Source of the DNA: Actinoplanes italicus
GTDB lineage: Bacteria > Actinomycetota > Actinomycetes > Mycobacteriales > Micromonosporaceae
DNA length: 64,000 nt
Assembly: GCF_003001815.1 (NCBI RefSeq)
Contig: NZ_PVMZ01000008.1
Location: forward strand, 62,001 to 126,000
Reading direction: 5' to 3'
A program made the position numbers and the translations under genes. The notes beneath the pieces are model-generated. The model did not search any database. It saw only the letters and a list, made by a program, of their open reading frames with translations, and was not told the DNA's origin. Positions 25,836-35,191 of the stretch are shown here, in pieces (the stretch's first letter is position 1; each line of letters starts with the position of its first letter).

Positions 25836-26342
25836 ATGGATTTCGACGTCTTGGTTGAGATCCCCAAGGGGCAGCGCAACAAGTACGAGGTTGACCACAA
25901 GACCGGACGTATCCGGCTGGACCGGACCCTCTTCACCGCGACACAGTATCCCGCGGACTACGGCTTCATCGAGGGCACCCTGGGGCAGGACGGCGACCCT
26001 CTGGACGCTCTGGTGCTGATCCAGGAGCCGACCTTCCCCGGCTGCCTGGTGCGCGCCCGCGCGATCGGGATGTACCGGATGACCGACGAGAAGGGCCGCG
26101 ACGACAAGGTCATCTGCGTGCCGTTCGAGGACCCGCGCCAGGAGCACCTGCGCGACATTCACCACCTGGGCGAGTTCGACCGCCTGGAGATCCAGCACTT
26201 CTTCCAGGTCTACAAGGACCTGGAGCCGGGCAAGTCGGTCGAGGGCGCGACCTGGGTCGGGCGCATCGAGGCCGAGCAGGAGATCCGCGCCTCGTTCAAG
26301 CGCGAGGAGGCCGCGCAGGCCGAGGGAGAGCACGAGCACTGA
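25836..26342 (+). CDS. ppa: Inorganic pyrophosphatase (family I)
   Basis: Hydrolyses pyrophosphate from biosynthetic reactions. The 168-residue protein shows EIPKGQRNKYEVD at the start, the signature DGDPLDALVL with its metal-binding aspartates, and DDKVICVP. The ATG at 25836 has AAAAGGGGAG upstream. It is divergent from dacB, as in M. tuberculosis (Rv3627c/Rv3628), with a 153-base shared upstream region. A strong palindromic terminator follows. Confidence 0.97.
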   Translation: MDFDVLVEIPKGQRNKYEVDHKTGRIRLDRTLFTATQYPADYGFIEGTLGQDGDPLDALVLIQEPTFPGCLVRARAIGMYRMTDEKGRDDKVICVPFEDPRQEHLRDIHHLGEFDRLEIQHFFQVYKDLEPGKSVEGATWVGRIEAEQEIRASFKREEAAQAEGEHEH

Positions 26343-26367
26343 CCTCTCGCTCCCACCAATACCGCTG

Positions 26368-26409
26368 ACGACCGCACCTGCGGGGCACGTGCCCCGCAGG
26401 TGCGGTCGT
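26368..26409 (+). terminator. 42-bp perfect palindrome, terminator of ppa
   Basis: Two 21-base arms form a perfect inverted repeat with no spacer, centred between 26388 and 26389, 26 bases after the ppa stop. The run is followed by TGTTG rather than a T-tract, as is common for actinobacterial terminators. 26410-26599 shows nothing else I can name. Confidence 0.8.
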
Positions 26410-26599
26410 TGTTGCGCCTGCAGTCGCCAGACGCGCGATCCGGAGAGCGCCAGAACGTCAGGGCCTCCGGCTCTCCCGCACACCGATCTTGGACATCCGC
26501 CACCGTCAGCAGCGATGTTGTGCTCGATCTTCCGCTCCCGCGACCACTGGAGTCCAAGGACCACGGCGGCCGGCCGACGGTGAACATCCCGCAATCCCA

Positions 26600-26650
26600 C
26601 AGATCATGTGAGGTTCGGCCGTCATCTCGACCCGAACCTCACAAGATCTG
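26600..26650. terminator. Long hairpin between convergent ppa and eccD
   Basis: Arms of 19 bases (26600-26618 and 26632-26650) match at 18 positions around a 13-base loop. The genes on either side are read toward each other, so it may serve as the eccD terminator or act on both strands. Confidence 0.65.
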
Positions 26651-26653
26651 CGA

Positions 26654-26701
26654 GGTGGGTGGGTGGGTGGGTGGGTGGGTGGGTGGGTGGGTGGGTGGGG
26701 G
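26654..26701 (+). repeat. (GGGT)n microsatellite, G-quadruplex candidate
   Basis: A GGT is followed by ten GGGT units and a terminal G5 run, with G on the plus strand, 25 bases downstream of the eccD stop. Runs of three G separated by single T are the sequence pattern for stable parallel G-quadruplexes. On the minus (eccD) transcript the tract is C-rich. Confidence 0.85.
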
Positions 26702-26725
26702 AGATGGGTGGGCGGCTGCGCGCGA

Positions 26726-28144
26726 TCAGGTCAGGCCGGAGACGGCGCTGTAGAGGCCCGTCACAGCGCAAGCCACCGGGATCACCGAGATGACGATCAA
26801 CGCGTCGATGATGTCGGCCGCACGGCCCAGGTAGGGCGAGGGCGGACGGTCCGCATACCGCGCTCCGGCGGCGACGGTGATCAACGCCACCACGACCGCG
26901 CCCGCCATGACCACGGGAAGGGCGTCACCGGCGCCCGCGAGCAGGTCGACGCCGAGGGCGGCACCACCGGCGAGCCCGGCGGTCAGCACCGGAGCCCGAT
27001 GACGCTGGGTGACGAACAGACGCGAGCGCAGCAGCAACGCCAGCGCGCTCACCGTGATCAACACGCGGGACGCGAGGGTCCCGGCGGTGGCGAGCACGGC
27101 GAAGGCGCCGACGGCGAGGACGGCGTGGCCGAGGAGCATCCCGGCGAGAAGTTCGTCGGTACGAGCCACGGACGCGAACACGGCGCCGCGCTCGGGCAGT
27201 CTGCGCACCTGGTCGGCGCCCGGCCGTACGACCTCGTCGTTGATCGACTCCGTGCCGGGCGGCAGCGTGACCGGAGGCAGCGGAGTGCGCCCGAACCGGA
27301 CGGCGAGCAGCGGCAGCATCCCGATTCCGCAGACCAGGAGCGATATCAGGATCGCCGCGCCACCGGCGGCCGTGGTGAACAGCCCCGTGGCGGCGGTGAG
27401 CGCGCCGAGCAGCCCGACCACGACACCCGCGGTGAAGAACCGGGCGCCGGCGGCCACCCCGGCTCCGGCCAGCGCCGACACCAGTAGCACCGCGACCGAT
27501 CCGGCGAGCAGCTCCGGACCACCCAGCCAGGGCACTGGCGCGAGCACTCCGGCACGGTCGTAGGAGGTGATCAGGAGGGCACCCCCGGCGAAGGCGTACG
27601 GCAGCGCGTACCCACCGAGCGCGACTCCGGCACGCGAGTCCCCGTACGCCCGGGAGGCGACCGTCCCGACCAGGGCGAGCAGAACCGCCACGCCGAGCCC
27701 GATCATCCCCGGCACGCCGCCCCCGGACCCGCTCGCGAGCAGGGTGGGCAGGCCGAGCCCGAGCGGCACGGCGGCGGCCGCGAGGGTGGCCGTGCGGCTC
27801 GCGGCCGGTGTCCAGATCCCGCCACGGCGGCGCGCGCCCTCGGCGATGGCCTCGACCACGTCGTCGTACTCGAGCTCGGGCCACTCCTCACCGGCCGGAA
27901 CCAGGTGGAGCACCTCGCCGTCGCGTACGCCCTGGGGATGAAGTCCCTGAGCGGTCGCGAGGGCGACGCCGTCGCCGCGCCGCAGCACCCACCCACCGTG
28001 TCGTTCGCCCTGGTCAGCGAGGCCTTCGCCAGCGTGGCGCAGCACCTCGGGCAACAGCTCGGCCAAGGGCACCTGCTCGGGGAGGGCCACGTCGACCCGC
28101 CGTTGCGGCGCACTGATCGTCACGCGGGCCAGACCGACGCTCAC
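26726..28144 (-). CDS. eccD: Type VII secretion integral membrane protein EccD
   Basis: Forms the membrane pore module of ESX systems. About 472 residues: an N-terminal ubiquitin-like domain of ~90 residues (GLARVTISAPQRRVDVALP start, with the PEQVPLAELLPEVLRHAG helix), then about eleven membrane helices. GTG 28144 is chosen because AAGGA lies seven bases upstream; GTG 28168 is in frame but without a ribosome binding site. It is divergent from eccC across ~156 bases, so the two are probably controlled together. No eccB or eccE gene is present in the window. Confidence 0.88.
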   Translation of the reverse strand: MSVGLARVTISAPQRRVDVALPEQVPLAELLPEVLRHAGEGLADQGERHGGWVLRRGDGVALATAQGLHPQGVRDGEVLHLVPAGEEWPELEYDDVVEAIAEGARRRGGIWTPAASRTATLAAAAVPLGLGLPTLLASGSGGGVPGMIGLGVAVLLALVGTVASRAYGDSRAGVALGGYALPYAFAGGALLITSYDRAGVLAPVPWLGGPELLAGSVAVLLVSALAGAGVAAGARFFTAGVVVGLLGALTAATGLFTTAAGGAAILISLLVCGIGMLPLLAVRFGRTPLPPVTLPPGTESINDEVVRPGADQVRRLPERGAVFASVARTDELLAGMLLGHAVLAVGAFAVLATAGTLASRVLITVSALALLLRSRLFVTQRHRAPVLTAGLAGGAALGVDLLAGAGDALPVVMAGAVVVALITVAAGARYADRPPSPYLGRAADIIDALIVISVIPVACAVTGLYSAVSGLT

Positions 28145-28300
28145 CAGGCAATCCTTCCGTTCGTCCACAGCCAGTGACGGAGGTTATCCACATCGACCGG
28201 GACGAGGCTGCGGGATCGACGGAACTTTACCTAGAGTGGGCCGGTCGTGAAGTCCCGAGATCTGGCGGGGCTGCCGGAGCCGGATTGCAAGGGGGCGGGG

Positions 28301-31300
28301 ATGGGCACCGTGATGATCAAGCGGGCGGCCCGTCGACCGGCTCCCGAGATCCCGGAGGGGCAGCTGACCGTCGAGGCGCCGCCGGAGATCCCCGAGGCGG
28401 TCGGCTCACGGTGGCAGCAGTGGCTGATGGCGCTGCCGATGCTGGGCGGCACCATGGCGATGGCGATGATGATGGGCCAGGGACGGGGCGGCGCTTATTC
28501 GTACGTCATCGGTGGCCTTTTCGGTGTTTCGTCCCTTGCCATGCTGATGACCTCGTTCGGCTCCGCGGGCGCGCCACGCAAGGCGGAGATGATGGCCGCC
28601 CGCCGGGAGTATCTGCGGCATCTGGCCTCGCTGCGCAAACGCGTCCGGGACACCGCGCGCCTGCAGCGGCTCGGCCTGATCTATCGGCATCCCGATCCGG
28701 AGCGGCTGTGGTCGACGGCCGACAGCCACCGGGTGTGGGAGCGGCGCCCCGGCGACCCGGACTTCGGGGTGGTCCGGGTCGGGCTCGGCCCGCAGACGCT
28801 GGCCACGCCGCTGGTGCCACCGGTGACCCGTCCACTGGACGAGCTGGAGCCGATGACCGCGGGTGCGCTGCGCCGGTTCCTCGACGCCTATTCGGTGGTT
28901 CCGGACCTGCCGGTGGCGATGTCGCTGCGCGGTTTCGCCCGGGTGTTCGTCCGAGGCGACGCACCGGGAGCCGAGGGACCGCGGGCGCTGGTCCGGGCGG
29001 TGCTCGCCCAACTGACCGTCTTCCACGCGCCGGAGGATCTGGTGATCGCGGTCTGCGCGGGCAGGGAGACCCGGCAGTACTGGGAGTGGGTCAAGTGGCT
29101 GCCGCACGCTCAGCATCCGTCACTGACCGACGCACTGGGCGCGGTGCGCCTGGTGGCCGGTGACGAGCCACGGCTGGCCGAGCTCCTGGAGCAGGTCATC
29201 GGCTCGCGGCCACGGTTCCAGCCCGGCCACAGCGGTGGGAGCACCCCGCACGTCCTGGTCGTGGTCGACGGCGCCGAGCCGGCCAATACCCGGCTCGACG
29301 ACGCGCTGGACGGGCTGACCGTCCTCGACCTGGACACCATGCCGCCCCGGCTGCTCGACCGGTCGTCGCTGGTGCTGGAGGTCCGCACCGACGGGATCCT
29401 CGGCACCTGGACGATGGATCACGAGAGCGAGGCGGGCCGGGCCGACGGGCTGACCGTCGACGAGGCCGAGTCGGTGGCCCGGCGGCTGGCGCCGCTGCGG
29501 CTCGCCACCGCGCCGGACCCGGGTGGCGGCGCACCGTCCACGACCGAGACCGGCCTGCCGGAGCTGCTCGGCATCGGCGACCCGGAGAACTTCAGCGTGT
29601 CCCGTGGCTGGCCGGCCCGCCCGCACCGGGACCGGCTGCGGGTGCCGATCGGGGTGAGCGACGACGGCATGCCGGTCGAGCTGGACCTCAAGGAGTCGGC
29701 GCAGGACGGCATGGGCCCGCACGGGCTGCTCGTCGGCGCCACCGGTTCGGGCAAGTCGGAGCTGCTGCGCACGCTGGTGCTGGCACTCGCCGCATCGCAC
29801 TCGTCGGAGATCCTGAACTTCGTCCTGATCGACTTCAAGGGCGGCGCCGCGTTCGCCGCCTGTGACCGGCTGCCGCACACGGCCGCGCTGGTCACCAACC
29901 TGGAGGACGCGCTGCCCCTGGTCGACCGGATGGCCGACGCGCTGGAGGGCGAGCTGAGCCGGCGGCAGGAGCTGCTGCGCAAGGCGGGCAACTACGCGGG
30001 GCAGTTCGACTACGAGAAGGCACGGGCCGGTGGTGCGCCGCTGGCTCCCCTGCCGACGCTGTTCGTGGTCTGTGACGAGTTCACCGAGATGCTCGAGAAA
30101 CGGCCGCACTTCATCGACATCTTCCTGCAGATCGGGCGGCTCGGCCGGTCGCTCGGCGTGCACCTGCTGCTGGCCAGCCAGCGGCTCGAGGACGGCCGGT
30201 TGCGCGGCCTGGACACGCATCTGTCGTACCGGATCGGTCTGCGGACGTTCTCGGCGCTGGAGTCGCGGGCCGTGCTCGGCGTTCCGGACGCGTACGAGCT
30301 GCCGCGCTCCCCCGGCAACGGCTACATGAAGTTCGGCACCGAGCCGATGATCCGGTTCAAGGCCGCCTACGTGGGCGGGCCGGTGCGTCGCTCCGGTGGC
30401 TCCGGCCGGCGGGCCGACCACGGCAGCGTCCAGGTGCTCCCGTGGACCACTCAGCACGTGGCGGCACCGGCCGCCGCGCCCACGCCGGTGGCCGACCAGG
30501 ACGGGCCGAAACTGGCCGACGTGCTGATCGAGAAGCTGATCGGCCAGGGCCCACCGGCACACCAGGTGTGGCTGCCGCCGCTGGACGAATCGGCGGTGCT
30601 CGACGACCTGCTCGGCCCGGTCGGTGTCACGCCGGGGCGCGGGCTCACCTTCACCAACCCGGCGCTGCACAACCGCCTCCAGGTGCCGATCGCGGTCATC
30701 GACAAGCCGCGTGACCAGCTGCGCGACGTCATGTGGCTGCAGCTGGCCGGCGCGGCCGGGCACGTGGCCGTGGTCGGTGGCACGCTCAGCGGCAAGTCGA
30801 CGGCGCTGCGCACCCTGGTCTGCGGGCTGGCACTCACCCACACCCCGGCCGAGGTGCAGATCTACTGCCTCGACTTCGGCGGTGGCGGTCTCGCGACGCT
30901 ACGGGACCTGCCGCATGTCGGCGGGGTGTTCGGGCGGCTCGAGGCGGAGGGCGTACGCCGTACCGTCGGCGAGATGACGACCCTGCTCGCCGAGCGGGAG
31001 GCCAGGTTCACCGAGCTCGGCGTGGAGTCGATGGCCGCCTACCGGAGCCGGCGGACGGGCGGCAACGACCCGTTCGGTGACGTGTTCCTGGTGGTCGACG
31101 GCTGGAGCAGCGTCCGCAAGGACTACGAGGAGCTGGAGCCGGTCCTCACCGATCTCGCCACCCGGGGCCTGTCCTACGGCATCCATCTGGTGGCGGCCGC
31201 GTCCCGCTGGATGGACTTCCGCCCGGCGGTCCGGGATCTCTTCGGCTCCCGGCTTGAGCTGCGGCTCGGCGACCCGTCCGACTCGATCATCGCCCGGCGG

Positions 31301-32242
31301 GCCGCGGAGTCGGTGCCGGACGCGACCCCCGGCCGCGGCATGATCGCGCACCCGACCGATCGGACGAAGGGGCTGCACCTGCTCACGGTCCGGCCCGAGG
31401 TCAGTTCGATCGGCGAGACCCCGGCGCTGGTCAAGTCGATCGCGTCGGCGTGGGACGGCCAGCCGGCGCCGCGGGTGCGGCTGCTCCCGGCCTCGGTTCC
31501 GTACACCGCTCTGGAGGCCGACCGTGGCAGCGGCCTGCGGATTCCGATCGGCATCGCCGAGGCGGATCTGCGGCCCGTCGAGATCGATTTCGCGACCGAC
31601 CCGCACTTCCTTCTCTTCGGCGAGGGTGAGAGCGGCAAGACGTCGTTCCTGCGGTCGATCGCGACCACGCTGACCCAACGGTTCCGGCCCGAGGAGTGCC
31701 GGATCATCCTGGTCGACTATCGGCGCAGCCTGATGGACCTTCCAGAATCAGAACACCGGATCGGGTACGGCATGCAGGCTCAGCAGACACAGGATCTGAT
31801 CCTGTCCGCGGCCGGGTACATGCAGCGCCGCCTGCCCGGCCCCGACGTGACCGCCCGCGAGCTGCGGGAGCGCTCGTGGTGGACGGGTCCGGAGCTGTTC
31901 GTGCTGGTCGACGACTACGACCTGGTGGTGTCCGGCCCGACGAACCCGCTGACGCCACTCGTGGAGTACCTCCCGCAGGCCCGTGACATCGGCCTGCACC
32001 TGGTGCTGACCCGGCGCTCCGGTGGCGCCGGGCGCGCGCTCTACGAGCCGGTGATCCAGCGCCTGCGGGAGCTGTCCGCACCCGGCATGGTCATGTCCGG
32101 CTCGCCGGAGGAGGGCGCGCTCATCGGCAACGTCAAACCCACGCCGCTGCCACCCGGCCGTGGTCGCCTGATCACGCGGCGTGAGGGTACGCGACTGATT
32201 CAGGTCGCGCACGTGCCACCGTTCCGCGATTCGGGGAAATGA
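28301..32242 (+). CDS. eccC: Type VII secretion ATPase EccC (EccCa-EccCb fused)
   Basis: The motor of ESX secretion. It is a 1313-residue protein with two N-terminal membrane helices (about residues 41-62 and 66-84) and three FtsK/SpoIIIE ATPase domains with P-loops GATGSGKS (about 480), GGTLSGKS (about 826) and GEGESGKT (about 1106). Only the first domain has a full Walker B (VVCDEF). The second (VVDGW) and third (VDDYD) are degenerate, as known for EccC where they bind cargo signals. The ATG at 28301 follows AAGGGGG; ATG 28313 (MIKRAARR) is an alternative. Confidence 0.93.
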   Translation: MGTVMIKRAARRPAPEIPEGQLTVEAPPEIPEAVGSRWQQWLMALPMLGGTMAMAMMMGQGRGGAYSYVIGGLFGVSSLAMLMTSFGSAGAPRKAEMMAARREYLRHLASLRKRVRDTARLQRLGLIYRHPDPERLWSTADSHRVWERRPGDPDFGVVRVGLGPQTLATPLVPPVTRPLDELEPMTAGALRRFLDAYSVVPDLPVAMSLRGFARVFVRGDAPGAEGPRALVRAVLAQLTVFHAPEDLVIAVCAGRETRQYWEWVKWLPHAQHPSLTDALGAVRLVAGDEPRLAELLEQVIGSRPRFQPGHSGGSTPHVLVVVDGAEPANTRLDDALDGLTVLDLDTMPPRLLDRSSLVLEVRTDGILGTWTMDHESEAGRADGLTVDEAESVARRLAPLRLATAPDPGGGAPSTTETGLPELLGIGDPENFSVSRGWPARPHRDRLRVPIGVSDDGMPVELDLKESAQDGMGPHGLLVGATGSGKSELLRTLVLALAASHSSEILNFVLIDFKGGAAFAACDRLPHTAALVTNLEDALPLVDRMADALEGELSRRQELLRKAGNYAGQFDYEKARAGGAPLAPLPTLFVVCDEFTEMLEKRPHFIDIFLQIGRLGRSLGVHLLLASQRLEDGRLRGLDTHLSYRIGLRTFSALESRAVLGVPDAYELPRSPGNGYMKFGTEPMIRFKAAYVGGPVRRSGGSGRRADHGSVQVLPWTTQHVAAPAAAPTPVADQDGPKLADVLIEKLIGQGPPAHQVWLPPLDESAVLDDLLGPVGVTPGRGLTFTNPALHNRLQVPIAVIDKPRDQLRDVMWLQLAGAAGHVAVVGGTLSGKSTALRTLVCGLALTHTPAEVQIYCLDFGGGGLATLRDLPHVGGVFGRLEAEGVRRTVGEMTTLLAEREARFTELGVESMAAYRSRRTGGNDPFGDVFLVVDGWSSVRKDYEELEPVLTDLATRGLSYGIHLVAAASRWMDFRPAVRDLFGSRLELRLGDPSDSIIARRAAESVPDATPGRGMIAHPTDRTKGLHLLTVRPEVSSIGETPALVKSIASAWDGQPAPRVRLLPASVPYTALEADRGSGLRIPIGIAEADLRPVEIDFATDPHFLLFGEGESGKTSFLRSIATTLTQRFRPEECRIILVDYRRSLMDLPESEHRIGYGMQAQQTQDLILSAAGYMQRRLPGPDVTARELRERSWWTGPELFVLVDDYDLVVSGPTNPLTPLVEYLPQARDIGLHLVLTRRSGGAGRALYEPVIQRLRELSAPGMVMSGSPEEGALIGNVKPTPLPPGRGRLITRREGTRLIQVAHVPPFRDSGK

Positions 32243-32403
32243 ACAGACACAGCGTGCGATTGGTCATGACGGACCGCAGCGACACGCCGATGTGTAGGAG
32301 TAATCTCCCTCCATCGACTGACGACGCACCCATCGAGGCGACTCATCGAACCTGTAGTGACTGACCGAAGCTGCCGACCGTTTCAGAATGGCGACGCCGA
32401 CCA

Positions 32404-33723
32404 GTGACCAGTGAGCATCGAGACCGGGCCGGACAGGCCACGGCCGTCGGCACCCTCCGGCGGATGGGAGCGGCCGCCCTGGCCGGTCTGATCGCGTTCG
32501 GCGCCCCGGCCACCGCCGCCTCCGCCGCGCCCGCACTCCCCCTCAACGAGCCGATCCTCACCGGCGACCAGGTCCGGGCCGATCAGTGGCAGCTGAGTGC
32601 GCTGAACCTGACCGAGGCGTGGAACTACGCGGACGGCTCCGGCGTCACCGTCGCGGTGATCGACTCCGGTGTCGACGCGCACCATGTCGATCTGGAGGGC
32701 CAGGTGCTGACCGGCATCGACCTGGTCGACCGGAAGACCGACAGCGGCGAGAGCGACCCCGTCGGTCACGGCACCTCGGTCTCGGCGATCATCGCGGGCA
32801 AGTCCGATGACCAGGCCGGCGTCGTGGGCATCGCTCCCAGAGCCAAGATTCTGCCGGTACGCGTGCTCGACGAGGACAACAAGTACGACGACTCCCTGAT
32901 CGTCGCCAAGGGCGTGCGCTGGGCGGTCGACAACGGCGCCAAGGTGATCAACCTGTCGCTCGGCGGCAGCGGCTCCAGCCCGACTCTCGCCGCCGCCATC
33001 GACTACGCGTTCGCCAAGGACGTCGTGGTGATCGCGTGCACCGGCAACGCCACCGGCACGAGCACGCAGAAGAGCTCGAACGTCGGCGTGTGGTACCCGG
33101 CCCGTGAGCCCGGCGTGATCGCGGTCGGCGGCACCGAACGCGACGGCCAGGGCCTGTGGAGCGGCTCGATCCGGGGCAAGGAGACCGTCGTGACCGCCCC
33201 CGCGACCGATCTGGTCGGCGCCCGGCCGCTGGGATACTGGCGGATCCAGGGCACCAGCTTCGCGGCGCCGATGGTGTCGGCCACCGCTGCTCTGATCAGG
33301 TCCCGCTGGCCGGACATGTCGGCCGGCGAGGTGATCAACCGGATCATCCGGACCGCCGACGACCGTGGCGAACCGGGCCGGGATCCGGAGTTCGGGTACG
33401 GCCTGATCAACCCGGTCGCGGCACTCACCGCGGACGTGCCGTTCGTGACCGGCAACCCGCTCGACAACACGCCGTCGCCCGGGGTGGCACGGTTCGGCAG
33501 CGCTCCGGTCTCCGGGCAGGCGCAGTCGGCTCCGCAGGAGAGCACCCAGCCGGCCGGCGTCCCACCGGCGGTGCCCGGCGGCAACGTCGGTGGATGGGCG
33601 GCCCCGGCCAAACCCGAACCGACCGGCACCCCGATGGCCCGGTGGATCGCGATCGCCCTGTTCCTGCTCTCAGCGATCGCCGCCGCCATCACGATCCGCC
33701 GCTTCGCCGCCACCACCGGCTGA
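32404..33723 (+). CDS. mycP: Mycosin, type VII secretion-associated subtilisin-like protease
   Basis: Membrane-anchored S8 serine protease required for stability of ESX complexes. 439 residues: a signal peptide (to about 41), then a catalytic domain with Asp87 in VIDSGVD, His122 in GHGTS and Ser285 in GTSFAAP. A Pro-rich linker and a C-terminal membrane helix (MARWIAIALFLLSAIAAAI) with a basic tail follow. It starts GTG 32404, 161 bases after eccC; no promoter is clear in the gap. The last codons and stop lie within the first of three 17-bp DNA repeats. Confidence 0.93.
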   Translation: MTSEHRDRAGQATAVGTLRRMGAAALAGLIAFGAPATAASAAPALPLNEPILTGDQVRADQWQLSALNLTEAWNYADGSGVTVAVIDSGVDAHHVDLEGQVLTGIDLVDRKTDSGESDPVGHGTSVSAIIAGKSDDQAGVVGIAPRAKILPVRVLDEDNKYDDSLIVAKGVRWAVDNGAKVINLSLGGSGSSPTLAAAIDYAFAKDVVVIACTGNATGTSTQKSSNVGVWYPAREPGVIAVGGTERDGQGLWSGSIRGKETVVTAPATDLVGARPLGYWRIQGTSFAAPMVSATAALIRSRWPDMSAGEVINRIIRTADDRGEPGRDPEFGYGLINPVAALTADVPFVTGNPLDNTPSPGVARFGSAPVSGQAQSAPQESTQPAGVPPAVPGGNVGGWAAPAKPEPTGTPMARWIAIALFLLSAIAAAITIRRFAATTG

Positions 33724-33757
33724 CCGCCACCACCGGCTGACCGCCACCACCGGCTGA
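33707..33757. repeat. 17-bp tandem repeat spanning the mycP stop codon
   Basis: Three exact units, CCGCCACCACCGGCTGA, at 33707-33723, 33724-33740 and 33741-33757. The first unit is the end of mycP including its TGA. Because 17 is not a multiple of three, an extra copy inside the gene would shift the frame. Confidence 0.95.
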
Positions 33758-33769
33758 CCGCCGCCACGG

Positions 33770-33911
33770 GCCGAGCGGTGCCGCCACTTCGCCGCCACGC
33801 CGAGCGGTGCCGCCGCTTCGCCGCCACGCCGAGCGGTGCCGCCGCTTCGCCGCCACGCCGAGCGGTGCCGCCGCTTCGCCGCCACGGGCCGAGCGGTGCC
33901 GCCGCTTCGCC
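33770..33911. repeat. 29-bp tandem repeat downstream of mycP
   Basis: Five units beginning GCCGAGCGGTGCCGCC start at 33770, 33799, 33828, 33857 and 33888 (the last after a two-base insertion and truncated). They fill the gap between convergent mycP and marP. Open frames across the array (for example poly 'KRRHRSAWRR') are repeat artefacts. Confidence 0.95.
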
Positions 33912-33984
33912 GAGCAGCGCCACCCCACGGGCTGTCCTAGCCGTCGGCGGGCACAGCTAGCCACCGTCGGGCAGGCTGGCCTGG

Positions 33985-35163
33985 CTAGGCGCACTCGCCG
34001 GTGCGGACCTCCTGGGTATTGGCCCGGCCGGCCTGAGCCACCCCGGCGGCCTCGTCGGCGGTGAGGGCGAAGCCCACGTTCTTGTCATCGGCGGCCGCCG
34101 CGAAGATCACGCCGAGGACGTCGCCGTTGGGGTCGATCAGCGGGCCGCCCGAGTTGCCGCTGCGGACCAGCGACTTGATCGTGTAGATCTCCCGGGTCAC
34201 GTCGCCGGACTCGTAGATGTCCGGGCCGGTGATGTCACCGACGTCGCGGATCCGGGCGGACTGGGCGTTGTACGGCCCGTCCTGCGGATAGCCGAGCACG
34301 ATCGCACTGGCACCGGTCGCCGCTTCCTTGCCGACGAACGACATCACCGGTGCCTTGAGGCCGGGCACGTAGAGGACGGCCAGATCACGCTTGGGGTCGT
34401 AGACGACGACCTTGCCCTCGACCTCCCGGCCACCGCTCTCCACGACCACCTCACGGGTGCCGGCGACCACGTGCGCGTTCGTCATCACGCGCTCCTTGGC
34501 GTAGACGAACCCGGTGCCCTCGATGCGACGGGAGCAGCTCGGCGCCGAGCCGAGGATCTTCAGTACCGAGCTCTTGGAGTCCTTGACGACCTTGGATCCG
34601 GCGAGCGCGGGGTCGGGGGCGGCGACCTCACGTGCCTGGGTTCGGGCAAGACCGCCGAACACGTCGGGGAAGCCGTTGGTGTCCAGGGTGTCGCGCAGAC
34701 CGGAGGAGAGGGACCGCACCTCCTCGGGGACCAACTCGGTGACCCCGCCGAGGATGGCGCTGTCCCGGACCGCGGCGTTGATCGCCGGGAACGGCGTCGA
34801 GCCGAACGGAACCGCGACCAGCCAGGCGGCGAAGAGCACCGCGACCACCGAGACGAGCGCGCCACCGGCGTCGTCCAGGTACTGCACGGGCCGGCTCTCG
34901 ATCACCTGCCGCAGATTGGTGCCGAGCCAGCCGGCGAGGGTCTGGCCGAGGACCGCGAGCACGAGGATGACGCCGAGCGCGACGACCAGGCGCACCGTCC
35001 CGTTCTCGAACTGCCGGGCCAGCAGCGGACCGAGCTGCAGACCGATGAGAACGCCGCTGAAGAAGCCACCGAGCGACAGCGCGCCGATGACGAAGCCCTG
35101 GCGGTATCCGCTGATCGCGAACAGCACCATGACCACGATCAGGAGAATATCGACCACAGGCAC
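33985..35163 (-). CDS. marP: Membrane-anchored serine protease, MarP (Rv3671c) type
   Basis: A 392-residue protein with an N-terminal CvpA-like region of four membrane helices (residues ~1-125), a linker, and an outer trypsin-like domain. The triad is His231 in TNAHVV, Asp260 in RDLAVL and Ser338 in SGNSGGP, with spacing close to that of M. tuberculosis MarP (H235/D264/S343), which protects against acid stress. Two Cys near the domain start (GSAPSC) and the C-terminus may form a disulphide. The GTG at 35163 is the start. It is followed by nothing on its strand but lies in the conserved nth-tlpA-nudix-marP order. Confidence 0.92.
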   Translation of the reverse strand: MPVVDILLIVVMVLFAISGYRQGFVIGALSLGGFFSGVLIGLQLGPLLARQFENGTVRLVVALGVILVLAVLGQTLAGWLGTNLRQVIESRPVQYLDDAGGALVSVVAVLFAAWLVAVPFGSTPFPAINAAVRDSAILGGVTELVPEEVRSLSSGLRDTLDTNGFPDVFGGLARTQAREVAAPDPALAGSKVVKDSKSSVLKILGSAPSCSRRIEGTGFVYAKERVMTNAHVVAGTREVVVESGGREVEGKVVVYDPKRDLAVLYVPGLKAPVMSFVGKEAATGASAIVLGYPQDGPYNAQSARIRDVGDITGPDIYESGDVTREIYTIKSLVRSGNSGGPLIDPNGDVLGVIFAAAADDKNVGFALTADEAAGVAQAGRANTQEVRTGECA

Positions 35164-35191
35164 TCACTCAGCGTAGAAGTCGGAGGCCATC

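Noticed and set aside
33770..33911. CRISPR array
   Set aside because: The 29-bp units are head-to-tail with no unique spacers; no cas genes are present. The same holds for the arrays at 15005 and 58977.
33670..33994. Short proteins such as repeated KRRHRSAWRRSGGTAR encoded after mycP
   Set aside because: They are translations of the 17- and 29-bp tandem repeats on both strands, without ribosome binding sites.
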